Assembly (NCBI GenBank): GCA_012965455.1
Contig: DTSG01000526.1
Span: 1 to 7,222, forward strand
Reading direction: 5' to 3'
DNA from: Planctomycetaceae bacterium
GTDB lineage: Bacteria > Planctomycetota > Planctomycetia > Pirellulales > Pirellulaceae
Length of the DNA stretch: 7,222 bases
Shown here: piece by piece, positions 1 through 6,699 of the stretch
Numbering within the stretch: position 1 is the first letter of the stretch
Layout of the letters: each line of letters begins with the position of its first letter
Program-made: the position numbers and the translations under genes
The notes under the pieces: model-generated
Database searches by the model: none
The model's input: the letters and a program-made list of their open reading frames with translations, nothing else
Told to the model about the DNA's origin: nothing

Positions 1-903
1 CGTGTCTTTTTTGTGGCTAACAAAACCTGGGCGTGAGTCACTGTCGCGCACAATACTAAGGAACAAATCTTCTAACGTTGTCGTCGGATTCTCCATTGAC
101 ACCAACTCGCCTTGGCTCTCCGCGATCAACTTGCGTATTGCTTCCTCTGTCTCCGGCGTAAGATTCTTGGCCTGGATTTGCGTAATATCTTGCACTTTCA
201 ATAAACTATCAACGGCACCGAGTTCCTTTAGTTCACCTTGATGCAAAATTGCGATTCGATCACAGACATCTTGAACATCTGCGAGCAAGTGACTGCACAT
301 GAGAATCGTTTTACCTTGGTCGCGTAAGCGAACAATGAGATCTTTCATGTCACGCGTACCAATGGGATCTAGGCCGGTGGTCGGTTCGTCCAACACAATG
401 AGCTCTGGGTCATTAATCAACGCTTGGGCTAATCCAATTCTGCGGGTCATCCCTTTGGAGTATTCCTTCAATTGACGACGCTTGGCCCAATCAAGATCGA
501 TCAGATTAATCAAATCTCGAATACGGCTTTTACGACGGGCCGCCGACATATTAAACAGGCGGCCATAAAAATCAAGTGTTTCCTCTGCGTTGAGGAACTT
601 GTACAAATAGGATTCTTCTGGCAAATATCCAATACGTTCATTTTTGGATACATCCGCAGCATCTTTGCCAAACACTAATGCTTCGCCACTGGTGGGAAAC
701 AACAACCCTAATAACAGTTTAATCGTTGTCGACTTACCGGAACCATTGGGACCAAGCAAACCAAATATTTCACCACGGCGGACGTTTAAGTCAAGTGCCT
801 TGAGTGCATGCACTTTACTACGACCCCAGAAGTCCTTGTAGGTCTTTGTCAGGTTACGGGTTTCAACAATGACTTCGCCCTTTTGGCCAGCAGACGTTGA
901 CAT
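1..903 (-). CDS. ABC transporter ATP-binding protein, ABC-2 export type (partial, 3' end outside window)
   Basis: Cytoplasmic ATPase subunit that would energise a membrane permease of the ABC-2 class; the substrate cannot be told. The reading frame runs from ATG at 901-903 through 301 codons to the window edge without a stop, so the C-terminus is missing. Visible motifs are Walker A GPNGSGKST (about residues 51-59), a Q-loop region reading IGYLPEE (91-97) with Glu where Gln is canonical, an ABC signature YSKGM (148-152) in place of LSGGQ, Walker B LIVLDEP (168-174) followed by the D-loop TGLD, and the switch histidine in CSH (203-205). The altered Q-loop and signature are common in the CcmA/NatA-like ABC-2 ATPases. 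After about residue 230 comes the usual regulatory tail, including an LEDLFL-type segment. The start is supported by a GAGG ribosome binding site seven bases upstream. A partner permease would be expected just beyond the left edge, but this is inference. The family call is secure. Confidence 0.93.
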   Translation of the reverse strand, partial: MSTSAGQKGEVIVETRNLTKTYKDFWGRSKVHALKALDLNVRRGEIFGLLGPNGSGKSTTIKLLLGLLFPTSGEALVFGKDAADVSKNERIGYLPEESYLYKFLNAEETLDFYGRLFNMSAARRKSRIRDLINLIDLDWAKRRQLKEYSKGMTRRIGLAQALINDPELIVLDEPTTGLDPIGTRDMKDLIVRLRDQGKTILMCSHLLADVQDVCDRIAILHQGELKELGAVDSLLKVQDITQIQAKNLTPETEEAIRKLIAESQGELVSMENPTTTLEDLFLSIVRDSDSRPGFVSHKKDT

Positions 904-909
904 AGATTA

Positions 910-917
910 TCCTCTTT
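910..917 (-). promoter_or_regulatory. Ribosome binding site of the ABC ATPase gene
   Basis: On the minus strand the sequence AAAGAGGA precedes the ATG at 903, with seven bases between GAGG and the start codon. This fits Shine-Dalgarno spacing and fixes the start of the ABC ATPase gene. Confidence 0.7.
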
Positions 918-1258
918 CGCGTTTCGTTAAACTTTGCTGCTCTCGCGTCAACTATCGGAGAGCCAGTATTTGTTCGTAATGTAATTTGTGCTATTGCATT
1001 CTAGATTACTAGTTCGGCACGTCTGTTTTGTACGCACGAGCCTATACAGATGTTCATCCACCAATACGCAGTAAACACCCTTTTGATCTAGGACCTACCG
1101 ATACGTCCATCGCATCGATGCCACGGATAATTCAATAAATTCATATAGGCTAGGTCTTAAAGTATGGCGTGTGGTCGCTATAAATAAGGTTTGCCTTGCT
1201 CTGCAAAGTCGAAACCTTTCCAGACACTCGTTGGTGTTGACGATCGTACGGATTATTC

Positions 1259-1297
1259 AACCCAATTCCGACTAGACTTCAACCACCAAACCCAATT
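1259..1297. repeat. 9-base direct repeat AACCCAATT, 30-base period, upstream of folC
   Basis: AACCCAATT occurs at 1259-1267 and again at 1289-1297, start to start exactly 30 bases, close to three helical turns. The second copy ends 30 bases before the folC start codon. The repeat is seen directly; a role as a binding site for a regulator is only inference, and chance recurrence in this A/C-rich stretch is possible. Confidence 0.45.
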
Positions 1298-1327
1298 TAA
1301 ACCTTCTATCTGCGACCGTTCATAAAT

Positions 1328-2743
1328 ATGCATACCCACGTGGCCATTACGACTTTCGCTGAGGCTCAGGCGTTTCTCTATCGCCGTTTCGACTTTGAAC
1401 GGACCATGGTCGCTCAGCCAGCGGTGCCTTTTAAACTTGACCGGATGCGAAATCTCGCTGCTCGATTAGGCAACCCTCAACAAGATATCCCCGCCGTACA
1501 TATCGCTGGCACTAAAGGCAAGGGTTCGACGGCAGCGATGACGGCCTCCATCCTGACTGCTGCTAAACACAAAACCGGTCTATTCACGTCACCTCATCTC
1601 GAAACCCTCAGGCAACGTTTTCAAATCGATGGGAAATTGTGTAGTGAATTGGAATTTGTCAAATTAGTGAATCAACTGGTTCCGGTTGTGCAAGCTATGG
1701 ACGTTGAAGCCAACGTTCAACCGGATCAAGATTTAAAACCGACGTTCTTTGAATTGACTACGGTTTTGGCTTTCTTATGGTTTCAACAACAACAAGTAGA
1801 TATTGCCGTCATCGAAGTTGGACTCGGTGGCCGTTTAGATAGCACAAACATCTGCCACAGTATCGTCACCGCAATTACCAGCATCAGCCTCGATCACACT
1901 TCGCTGCTCGGTAATACCGTAGAGCTAATTGCAGCCGAAAAGGCCGGCATCATTAAACCCAACGTACCGCTTGTGCATGGATGTACTGCTGGGCCCCAAG
2001 CTGAAATTGAGTCGCGCGCGCAACAAGCTGACGCCCATATAACTCGCGCGATGCAAGACATCGAATATTCAATCGCAGCACAGTCTGCCCAGGGTGCGAC
2101 TCTGCGCGACGTGTCTATGATCATCGATCAAACGACCAAGATCTGGCCGGTACTTGAAATCGGATTACCCGGACAACATCAAATCAACAATGCGTTAGTC
2201 GTGTTGGGAATCGTAGGTTGCCTGATTGAGCAGGGATTCGAAATTGATGACCAAGCGATTATTGAGGGGCTAGCGGATACCAATTGCCCAGGTCGCTTGG
2301 AATACATTACGGGACAGCCGGCGATCTTGCTCGATGTGGCGCATAACCCAGATTCAATCACCAAGCTAACCGAATACCTACAGCAACACTTTGCCGATCA
2401 ACAGTGGCATCTCGTTTTCAGCTGTAGTCAAGACAAACAAGTCGCGGATATGCTGAGTATTTTGATCGACAAATTTAAATCCATCACATTGACGCAATTT
2501 CACAACAACCCGCGAGCAGTCGACTGCGCCGCATTGCTCGAATTGGCTCAGCAATCAGCAGCGCAAACCAGCTCCAGCGATACTGGGACGCTGCAAGCCG
2601 AGTCCGATCCTGTCAGCGCCATTGCCCACGTAGAGCAAAGAGCAGATTCAGCAGACCTGATCGTCATCGCGGGTTCGTTTTACCTAATTGCTGAGTGTCG
2701 CGAACAACTCATCGCAAAATCGAAATCTAGCACTAAGCAATAA
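1328..2743 (+). CDS. folC: Bifunctional folylpolyglutamate synthase / dihydrofolate synthase (FolC family)
   Basis: Cytoplasmic ATP-dependent ligase of the Mur ligase superfamily that adds glutamate to dihydropteroate and/or to reduced folates. Motifs in order: N-terminal AFLYRR and KLDRM segments; P-loop GTKGKGST (61-68); GLFTSPHL (84-91); FFE (140-142); GLGGRLDSTN (165-174); SLDHTSLLGNT (187-197); AAEKAGI (202-208), whose Lys205 matches the carbamylated lysine of the family; GQHQINNA (282-289); GRLEYI (322-327); and LDVAHNPDS (335-343), which opens the C-terminal ligase domain. At 471 residues it is somewhat longer than the roughly 420 of E. coli FolC; the extra length is partly a polar Ser/Gln/Ala-rich stretch near residues 415-430. 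The start is the first ATG after an in-frame TAA at 1298-1300 and is needed to include the family N-terminus, although no Shine-Dalgarno sequence precedes it. Whether both activities are present cannot be settled by eye. The 3' end overlaps the convergent DUF1501 gene by 11 bases. Confidence 0.95.
   Translation: MHTHVAITTFAEAQAFLYRRFDFERTMVAQPAVPFKLDRMRNLAARLGNPQQDIPAVHIAGTKGKGSTAAMTASILTAAKHKTGLFTSPHLETLRQRFQIDGKLCSELEFVKLVNQLVPVVQAMDVEANVQPDQDLKPTFFELTTVLAFLWFQQQQVDIAVIEVGLGGRLDSTNICHSIVTAITSISLDHTSLLGNTVELIAAEKAGIIKPNVPLVHGCTAGPQAEIESRAQQADAHITRAMQDIEYSIAAQSAQGATLRDVSMIIDQTTKIWPVLEIGLPGQHQINNALVVLGIVGCLIEQGFEIDDQAIIEGLADTNCPGRLEYITGQPAILLDVAHNPDSITKLTEYLQQHFADQQWHLVFSCSQDKQVADMLSILIDKFKSITLTQFHNNPRAVDCAALLELAQQSAAQTSSSDTGTLQAESDPVSAIAHVEQRADSADLIVIAGSFYLIAECREQLIAKSKSSTKQ
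2733..2743. other. Tail-to-tail overlap of folC and the DUF1501 gene
   Basis: The TAA stop of folC (2741-2743) lies inside the last codons of the DUF1501 gene, whose TAG stop (2733-2735 on the minus strand) lies inside folC. The two reading frames share 11 bases and there is no non-coding space between them. No hairpin followed by a T-run is visible on either side, so transcription from each gene probably ends inside the other or by Rho. Confidence 0.85.
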
Positions 2744-4187
2744 TGTCCTGAATAACCTCTCCGGCAATATCGGTTAGACGAAAATCACGCCCTTGATATC
2801 GGATGGTTAAGCGATCGTGTTGCAAACCAAGCAGATGCAGCATCGTCGCGTGTAAATCATTCACATGTACTGGGTCCTCAACCGCGTCATACCCTAGTTC
2901 ATCGGTGTTTCCATAGGTTGTTCCACCCTTCACGCCACCGCCCGCCATGAACATACTAAACGCTCGCATATGATGATCACGGCCAACCGCACCTTTGTTG
3001 GTTTGAGCCATCGGCGTGCGGCCAAACTCCCCGCCCCATATTATGAGAGTGTCTTTTAGCATATCCCGTTGTTTAAGATCTTGAATCAATGCAGCGGTGG
3101 CTTGATCACACAGACCACCACAAATACCCATGTACTTGACCAAGTCATTATGATGATCCCATCCTCGATGATATAGCTGAATAAAGCGAACTCCTTGTTC
3201 GGCCATGCGTCGCGCTAGCAAACAGTTGTATGCAAAACTGCCATCGGCTTTTGTTACGCCGTACAGATCTAAAGTCGCTTGTGATTCATCTGCGATATCC
3301 ATTAACTGCGGAACACTGTCCTGCATTTGAAATGCTAGTTCGTATTGTTTAATACGTGTCGAAATATCGGGGTTTTTGACTTCCCGATTACGCAGTCCAT
3401 TTAGTTTGTTGACCGTATCAATAACTTGACCTTGCAAGTCCTTACTGACCCCGGCGGGGTTTTGCACATAATAAACCGGTGAGCCAGCTGAATGAAACTG
3501 CACACCCTGGTAACGGCCGGGTAGAAAACCGCTATGCCATTGTCGAGTGGCAATCGGCTGAGGATTGCGACCGCCTTTGCTGGTCAGCACGACAAATCCC
3601 GGTAAATTACTCGCAACGCTACCGAGTCCATAGGTTACCCATGACCCCATACTCGGACGACCTGAAATCGATGTACCAGTATTCATCACGGTGTGGGCTG
3701 GGTCATGGTTGATCTGATCTGTATGCATACTCTTGATCACACAGAGTTCATCTGCCACTTTCCCAATGTGCGGAAACACGTCCGATATTTCAATGCCTGA
3801 ATCGCCATGTTTTTGGAAAGGGATCATTGGTTGCTGACAAACGAGCTGCTGACCTTGTAACTGAGCAATCGGCTGATTGGCCGTGTATGTTTCCGGCATC
3901 GGTTTGCCATGCATTTCAGCAAGTTTCGGTTTGTAGTCAAATGATTCCAGATGAGATGGTCCACCCGCCATACAAAGAAAGATTACTCGTTTAGCTCGTG
4001 CGGGAAAATGAAGACCACCTTCAATTCCCGGCATCAACCCCGAACTTTGCGGCTCTTCAGCCCGCAGCAAGGAAGCCAATGCGGTCATGCCCAGTCCGCC
4101 CGAAGCACGACCTAAGAACTGACGGCGGTTTGCCGGTGTATTTACCATCGGCTGGTTGATTCCGTTTTCAAATTGATGACGTTGCAT
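2733..4187 (-). CDS. DUF1501 family protein, Tat-exported (planctomycete PSCyt partner)
   Basis: A 484-residue protein of the DUF1501 family, which belongs to the alkaline phosphatase/sulfatase-like fold; the reaction and substrate are not known. The N-terminus carries a twin-arginine export signal, NRRQFLGRASGG (20-31), followed by a moderately hydrophobic stretch to about residue 41, so the product should be exported folded. Family motifs are MAGGPSHLESFD (73-84), NHDPAH (160-165), WDHH (343-346), WGGEFGRTP (384-392), GRDHH (402-406) and VHVNDLHATMLHLLGL near the C-terminus. The His/Asp/Glu residues of these motifs are candidates for a metal-binding site by analogy with the superfamily. Length is normal for the family. 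The start is fixed by a GAGG site seven bases upstream; Met14 would give a more usual short signal but has no such site. The gene begins 12 bases after the PSCyt/DUF1553 gene and is surely in its operon. Its 3' end overlaps folC. Confidence 0.93.
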   Translation of the reverse strand: MQRHQFENGINQPMVNTPANRRQFLGRASGGLGMTALASLLRAEEPQSSGLMPGIEGGLHFPARAKRVIFLCMAGGPSHLESFDYKPKLAEMHGKPMPETYTANQPIAQLQGQQLVCQQPMIPFQKHGDSGIEISDVFPHIGKVADELCVIKSMHTDQINHDPAHTVMNTGTSISGRPSMGSWVTYGLGSVASNLPGFVVLTSKGGRNPQPIATRQWHSGFLPGRYQGVQFHSAGSPVYYVQNPAGVSKDLQGQVIDTVNKLNGLRNREVKNPDISTRIKQYELAFQMQDSVPQLMDIADESQATLDLYGVTKADGSFAYNCLLARRMAEQGVRFIQLYHRGWDHHNDLVKYMGICGGLCDQATAALIQDLKQRDMLKDTLIIWGGEFGRTPMAQTNKGAVGRDHHMRAFSMFMAGGGVKGGTTYGNTDELGYDAVEDPVHVNDLHATMLHLLGLQHDRLTIRYQGRDFRLTDIAGEVIQDIIA

Positions 4188-4193
4188 GAATAA

Positions 4194-4199
4194 ACCTCA
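4194..4199 (-). promoter_or_regulatory. Ribosome binding site of the DUF1501 gene
   Basis: The minus strand reads TGAGGT directly after the TAA stop of the PSCyt gene (4200-4202), leaving seven bases between GAGG and the ATG at 4187. The site decides the start at Met1 rather than Met14 and fits translation coupled to the upstream gene. Confidence 0.75.
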
Positions 4200-6548
4200 T
4201 TAATTTCGCGTTATGGTTTCGCTTAAATTCAAAACCACCCGACACGCCATAGTCCACGCGCTGACTTCAATCACATCTAGCGTCGACTCCAACTTAAACA
4301 GTCCATTGGTCTGCAGTTGGGCTGCCGCCAGCGGGTCGTCCGCAAAATGCTCACGCGCAGTTTGCAATATTTGCACCACAACTCTTCGCTCTTGTTGCGT
4401 GTCGGGCCGCGATAGCACTTGCAAAAACAACCAGCGGATTTTGTCGTTGTCCCGTTCGCCCCCCTGCTGAACCACTCCCGCAGCCAACGCTCGCGCAGCT
4501 TCCACAAACGTCGGGTCATTTAGTAAAGTCAATGCGGCAGCGGGAGTATTGGAAATACTGCGCTGCGCAGTACATTCCTCCCGCGTCGGAGCGTCGAGCG
4601 CCAACATCGCTGGGTGTACTAACGTTCTCTGCCAATGTGTATAGAGTCCACGACGATACTGACTCGCACCACTATCAGATTTCCAAGTGCGTGTCGGAAA
4701 ATTCAAGTAACGCCAATACCCCGATGGCTGATAGGGAAATACACTCGGACCACCAATGGTCGAATCCAACAAACCACTCACTGACAGTACGTTGTCGCGA
4801 ATGAATTCCGCCTCGAGACGCCACCGCGATTGTCTAGCAAAATACAAGTTGGTAGGATCCGCTGAAGTATCAATTGGACGTAACGTCGATGATTGTTGAT
4901 ACGTACGCGACATAACAATCAATTTGATTATTTGCTTAACGTTCCAACCCGAATTCACAAATCGTACCGATAAGTAATCCAGCAGTGCTGGATGGGTGGG
5001 CCACTCACCTTGGATGCCCAAGTCATCAAGTCGCGACGACAGCCCGCGACCAAAAAATATTTTCCATAATCGATTTACAAACACCCGACTCGTCAACGGG
5101 TTTTCCTTAGCGACAATCCAATTGGCCAAGTCGAGTCGCGTAAACCGTTGCTCGCGAGCATTCGTCTCTGTTACAAAGTGTGCGGGCACGCCGGGGGTCA
5201 CAACAGGGCCGCTGGAGTTTAGCCAGTCACCACGTGGCAATACACGGATCACTTTAGGCTCCACGCTGCGAGTAATCATCGTCCGCACAAACTGTTTTTC
5301 AATATTAGCCTGCTGCGCTTTGATAGCATCCATTTGCTTTTGGACTGCCTCGCCTTGGGATGCAGCCTTCAATTGTGATTGCAACAGTGTAAGTTGTTTT
5401 TCTAGTTCAGTAAGTTGTTTAGCTTGCGGGGCCGTTGCAACTTTGATTTCAGGGTCACGTTTACTACCGCCGTAAACACCTTTTTCCTCAATATCTGCAA
5501 AGCACGCCACGAAGCGATAAAAATCCTTGGTGGTAAATGGATCGTACTTGTGATCGTGGCATTCACAGCAACCCAACGTCAATCCGAGCCATGTTCCGGC
5601 TGTCGTCCGCACTCGATCGGCAGCATATTTAGTTAAATACTCGCCTGGTTGTGCACCGCCCTCTTCAGTCGTCTTGTTTAATCGATTGTAGCCCGTTGCT
5701 ATTATTTGGCGTTGTGTGGGCTGTGGCAATAAATCGCCAGCTAGCTGTTCGCGAGTAAATTGATCAAATGGCATGTTCTCATTAAACGCTTGGATGACAT
5801 AGTCGCGGTAAGGAGAAATATGGATCGGCACATCACTGTGATAGCCCCCCGAGTCTGCGTAGCGCACCAAATCGAGCCAGTGCATCCCCAATCGTTCACC
5901 AAATTGTTCACTAGCCAACATTTTATCGACTACCGCTTCATAATCTCCAGACGTTACAAAACCCGTCACCTCTGCTATCGTTGGCGGGAGCCCTCGCAAG
6001 TCAAAACTCAATCGACGAATCAACGTTGCTCGACTGGCAAGCGGACTTGGCCTCAGACCGCTGTTCAACTCACGCATACGAGTAACTACAAATTGGTCGA
6101 CAGCGTTGTTTACCCATTCTTGTTTCGCGGTGGGCAAGGGTGGACTCGTCGGAGAGACGAAAGCCCAATGATCGTCCCAGGGGGCGCCCTGTTCGATCCA
6201 TTGAGTGAGCAATATTTTTTGTTTAACGGACAATGGTTTGTCAAACTCAACTGGTGGCATTACCAATTCATGATCCGCTGTACTAATGCGGTTCACTAAC
6301 TCGCTAGCTTTAGCGTTGTGGGCAACAATTACCTGTGGGTCGCGATCCGCCTTTGCCGCTGCTTCTAGATCTAGTCGTAGCTCCGCCTGCCGCGGCGCAG
6401 CATCGGGTCCGTGACAGGCAAAACAGTGATTCGCCAAAATTGGGCGGATGTCACGATTGAATTGCACCTCGTCCGACGATGCATTCGATTTTACAACAAG
6501 CAACAGGCTGCAAACTAGCATCAAGTTTTTGCATTCAGATAATCTCAT
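4200..6548 (-). CDS. Planctomycete cytochrome C (PSCyt1) - DUF1549 - DUF1553 protein
   Basis: Exported multidomain protein of the planctomycete PSCyt/PSD family; its reaction is unknown. A Sec-type signal peptide (hydrophobic about 8-19, likely cleavage after SNA at 21-23) leads into a PSCyt1 domain with haem motif CFACH (42-46) and a later MPP (Met97 a possible axial ligand). DUF1549 spans roughly 146-350, with SFDLRGLPP, the conserved HWLDLVRYADSGGYHSD segment, EQLAGDLLP, and a second CxxCH, CCECHDHKYDP (327-337). A glutamine-rich probable coiled coil follows (about 375-420), then LPRGDW and the DUF1553 domain from about 466, with NRLWKIFFGRGL (492-503), DDLGIQGEWPTHP, SGWNVKQIIKLI and TREECTAQRSISNTP-like motifs. 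At 782 residues it is shorter than many relatives of about 900-1100, lacking an inserted LamG/carbohydrate-binding-type domain. No Shine-Dalgarno site precedes the ATG; Met10 is an alternative start, but Met1 supplies the basic n-region. It forms an operon with the DUF1501 gene. Confidence 0.93.
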   Translation of the reverse strand: MRLSECKNLMLVCSLLLVVKSNASSDEVQFNRDIRPILANHCFACHGPDAAPRQAELRLDLEAAAKADRDPQVIVAHNAKASELVNRISTADHELVMPPVEFDKPLSVKQKILLTQWIEQGAPWDDHWAFVSPTSPPLPTAKQEWVNNAVDQFVVTRMRELNSGLRPSPLASRATLIRRLSFDLRGLPPTIAEVTGFVTSGDYEAVVDKMLASEQFGERLGMHWLDLVRYADSGGYHSDVPIHISPYRDYVIQAFNENMPFDQFTREQLAGDLLPQPTQRQIIATGYNRLNKTTEEGGAQPGEYLTKYAADRVRTTAGTWLGLTLGCCECHDHKYDPFTTKDFYRFVACFADIEEKGVYGGSKRDPEIKVATAPQAKQLTELEKQLTLLQSQLKAASQGEAVQKQMDAIKAQQANIEKQFVRTMITRSVEPKVIRVLPRGDWLNSSGPVVTPGVPAHFVTETNAREQRFTRLDLANWIVAKENPLTSRVFVNRLWKIFFGRGLSSRLDDLGIQGEWPTHPALLDYLSVRFVNSGWNVKQIIKLIVMSRTYQQSSTLRPIDTSADPTNLYFARQSRWRLEAEFIRDNVLSVSGLLDSTIGGPSVFPYQPSGYWRYLNFPTRTWKSDSGASQYRRGLYTHWQRTLVHPAMLALDAPTREECTAQRSISNTPAAALTLLNDPTFVEAARALAAGVVQQGGERDNDKIRWLFLQVLSRPDTQQERRVVVQILQTAREHFADDPLAAAQLQTNGLFKLESTLDVIEVSAWTMACRVVLNLSETITRN

Positions 6549-6563
6549 GCGTGCATTCTACTC

Positions 6564-6644
6564 TATCGATAATCATTCGCCGTTACATTGTTGCGTTTAT
6601 CGATAACCCCTAACTTCCATAATTCGCTACGGATTCCTCGATAA
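6564..6644. repeat. Three spaced TCGATAA elements, two palindromic
   Basis: TATCGATA (6564-6571, followed by A), TTATCGATAA (6597-6606) and TCGATAA (6638-6644) lie within 81 bases, with centres about 34 and 38 bases apart. The first two are perfect palindromes of 8 and 10 bases. The second and third copies share CGATAAC. Symmetric, regularly spaced elements between a gene start and its likely promoter suggest operator half-sites or a DNA-bending array, but no known regulator is identified. Confidence 0.45.
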
Positions 6645-6652
6645 CTCCGCCT

Positions 6653-6680
6653 TGTATAGCTTCACGGTTCGGTGGATCAA
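6653..6680 (-). promoter_or_regulatory. Candidate sigma70-type promoter for the PSCyt-DUF1501 operon
   Basis: On the minus strand TTGATC (6675-6680) is followed after 16 bases by TATACA (6653-6658). Each hexamer matches the sigma70 consensus at four of six positions. Initiation would fall near 6646, giving a leader of about 100 bases that contains two of the TCGATAA elements and begins close to the third. The call rests on sequence resemblance only. Confidence 0.35.
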
Positions 6681-6684
6681 GCGT

Positions 6685-6697
6685 AACGGTCACCGTT
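6685..6697. promoter_or_regulatory. 13-base palindrome AACGGT-C-ACCGTT
   Basis: Perfect 6-base arms flank one central base, placed three bases after the stop codon of the small secreted-protein gene and five bases upstream of the candidate -35 hexamer. The position suits an activator site for the downstream operon. As RNA it could form only a five-pair stem with a three-base loop and no U-run, so it is a poor intrinsic terminator. Function is inferred. Confidence 0.4.
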
Positions 6698-6699
6698 GA

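Larger units (their letters stand above)
904..1327. other. Divergent intergenic region between the ABC ATPase gene and folC
   Basis: This 424-base stretch has no convincing gene, tRNA or intrinsic terminator, and must hold the promoters of both flanking genes. Weak candidates only: on the plus strand TATAAA at 1179-1184 with TTAAAG 16 bases upstream (1157-1162); on the minus strand TTGACG (946-951) followed after 16 bases by a poor -10, TAACGA (924-929). Small symmetric elements are a 10-base palindrome GCATCGATGC at 1112-1121, overlapping CGATCG/CGTACG at 1241-1250, and TAGGACCTA at 1089-1097, which could pair with TAGGTCTTA at 1151-1159. A 9-base direct repeat just before folC is listed separately. 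The folC start has no recognisable Shine-Dalgarno sequence. Confidence 0.6.
6549..6699. other. Spacer upstream of the PSCyt-DUF1501 operon
   Basis: This 151-base gap separates the small secreted-protein gene from the PSCyt gene on the same strand. It contains no open frame of note. It holds a candidate minus-strand promoter, a 13-base palindrome just upstream of that promoter, and three TCGATAA elements, each listed separately. No intrinsic terminator with a T-run is visible, so read-through from the upstream gene remains possible. Confidence 0.6.

Noticed and set aside
2..841. Three plus-strand open frames of 65-79 codons
   Set aside because: All are opposite the ABC ATPase frame, which is supported by Walker A, Walker B and signature motifs.
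904..1327. tRNA, small RNA or CRISPR array in the longest non-coding stretch
   Set aside because: There is no cloverleaf or T-loop consensus in a workable arrangement, and no regularly repeated unit long enough for CRISPR. Only short palindromes and the 9-base direct repeat were found.
1406..1408. Alternative folC start at Met27
   Set aside because: It would remove the AFLYRR-type N-terminal segment conserved in the family, and it has no better ribosome binding site than Met1.
4996..5475. 159-codon open frame on the plus strand
   Set aside because: It is antisense to the linker and DUF1553 part of the PSCyt gene. Its cysteine/serine-rich translation is typical of a shadow frame.
5760..6299. 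179-codon open frame on the plus strand
   Set aside because: It lies wholly antisense to the PSCyt/DUF1553 gene, whose protein matches known domains throughout. The antisense translation shows no recognisable domain or signal and no ribosome binding site.
6509..6548. Possible lipoprotein signal in the PSCyt protein (Cys13 after MLV)
   Set aside because: The residue before Cys13 is Val, not Gly, Ala or Ser, and the hydrophobic core continues past the cysteine. An ordinary signal peptide cleaved after SNA fits better.
6685..6697. Intrinsic terminator after the small secreted-protein gene
   Set aside because: The stem is only five pairs with a three-base loop and no T-run follows on the minus strand. 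A protein-binding palindrome is more likely.
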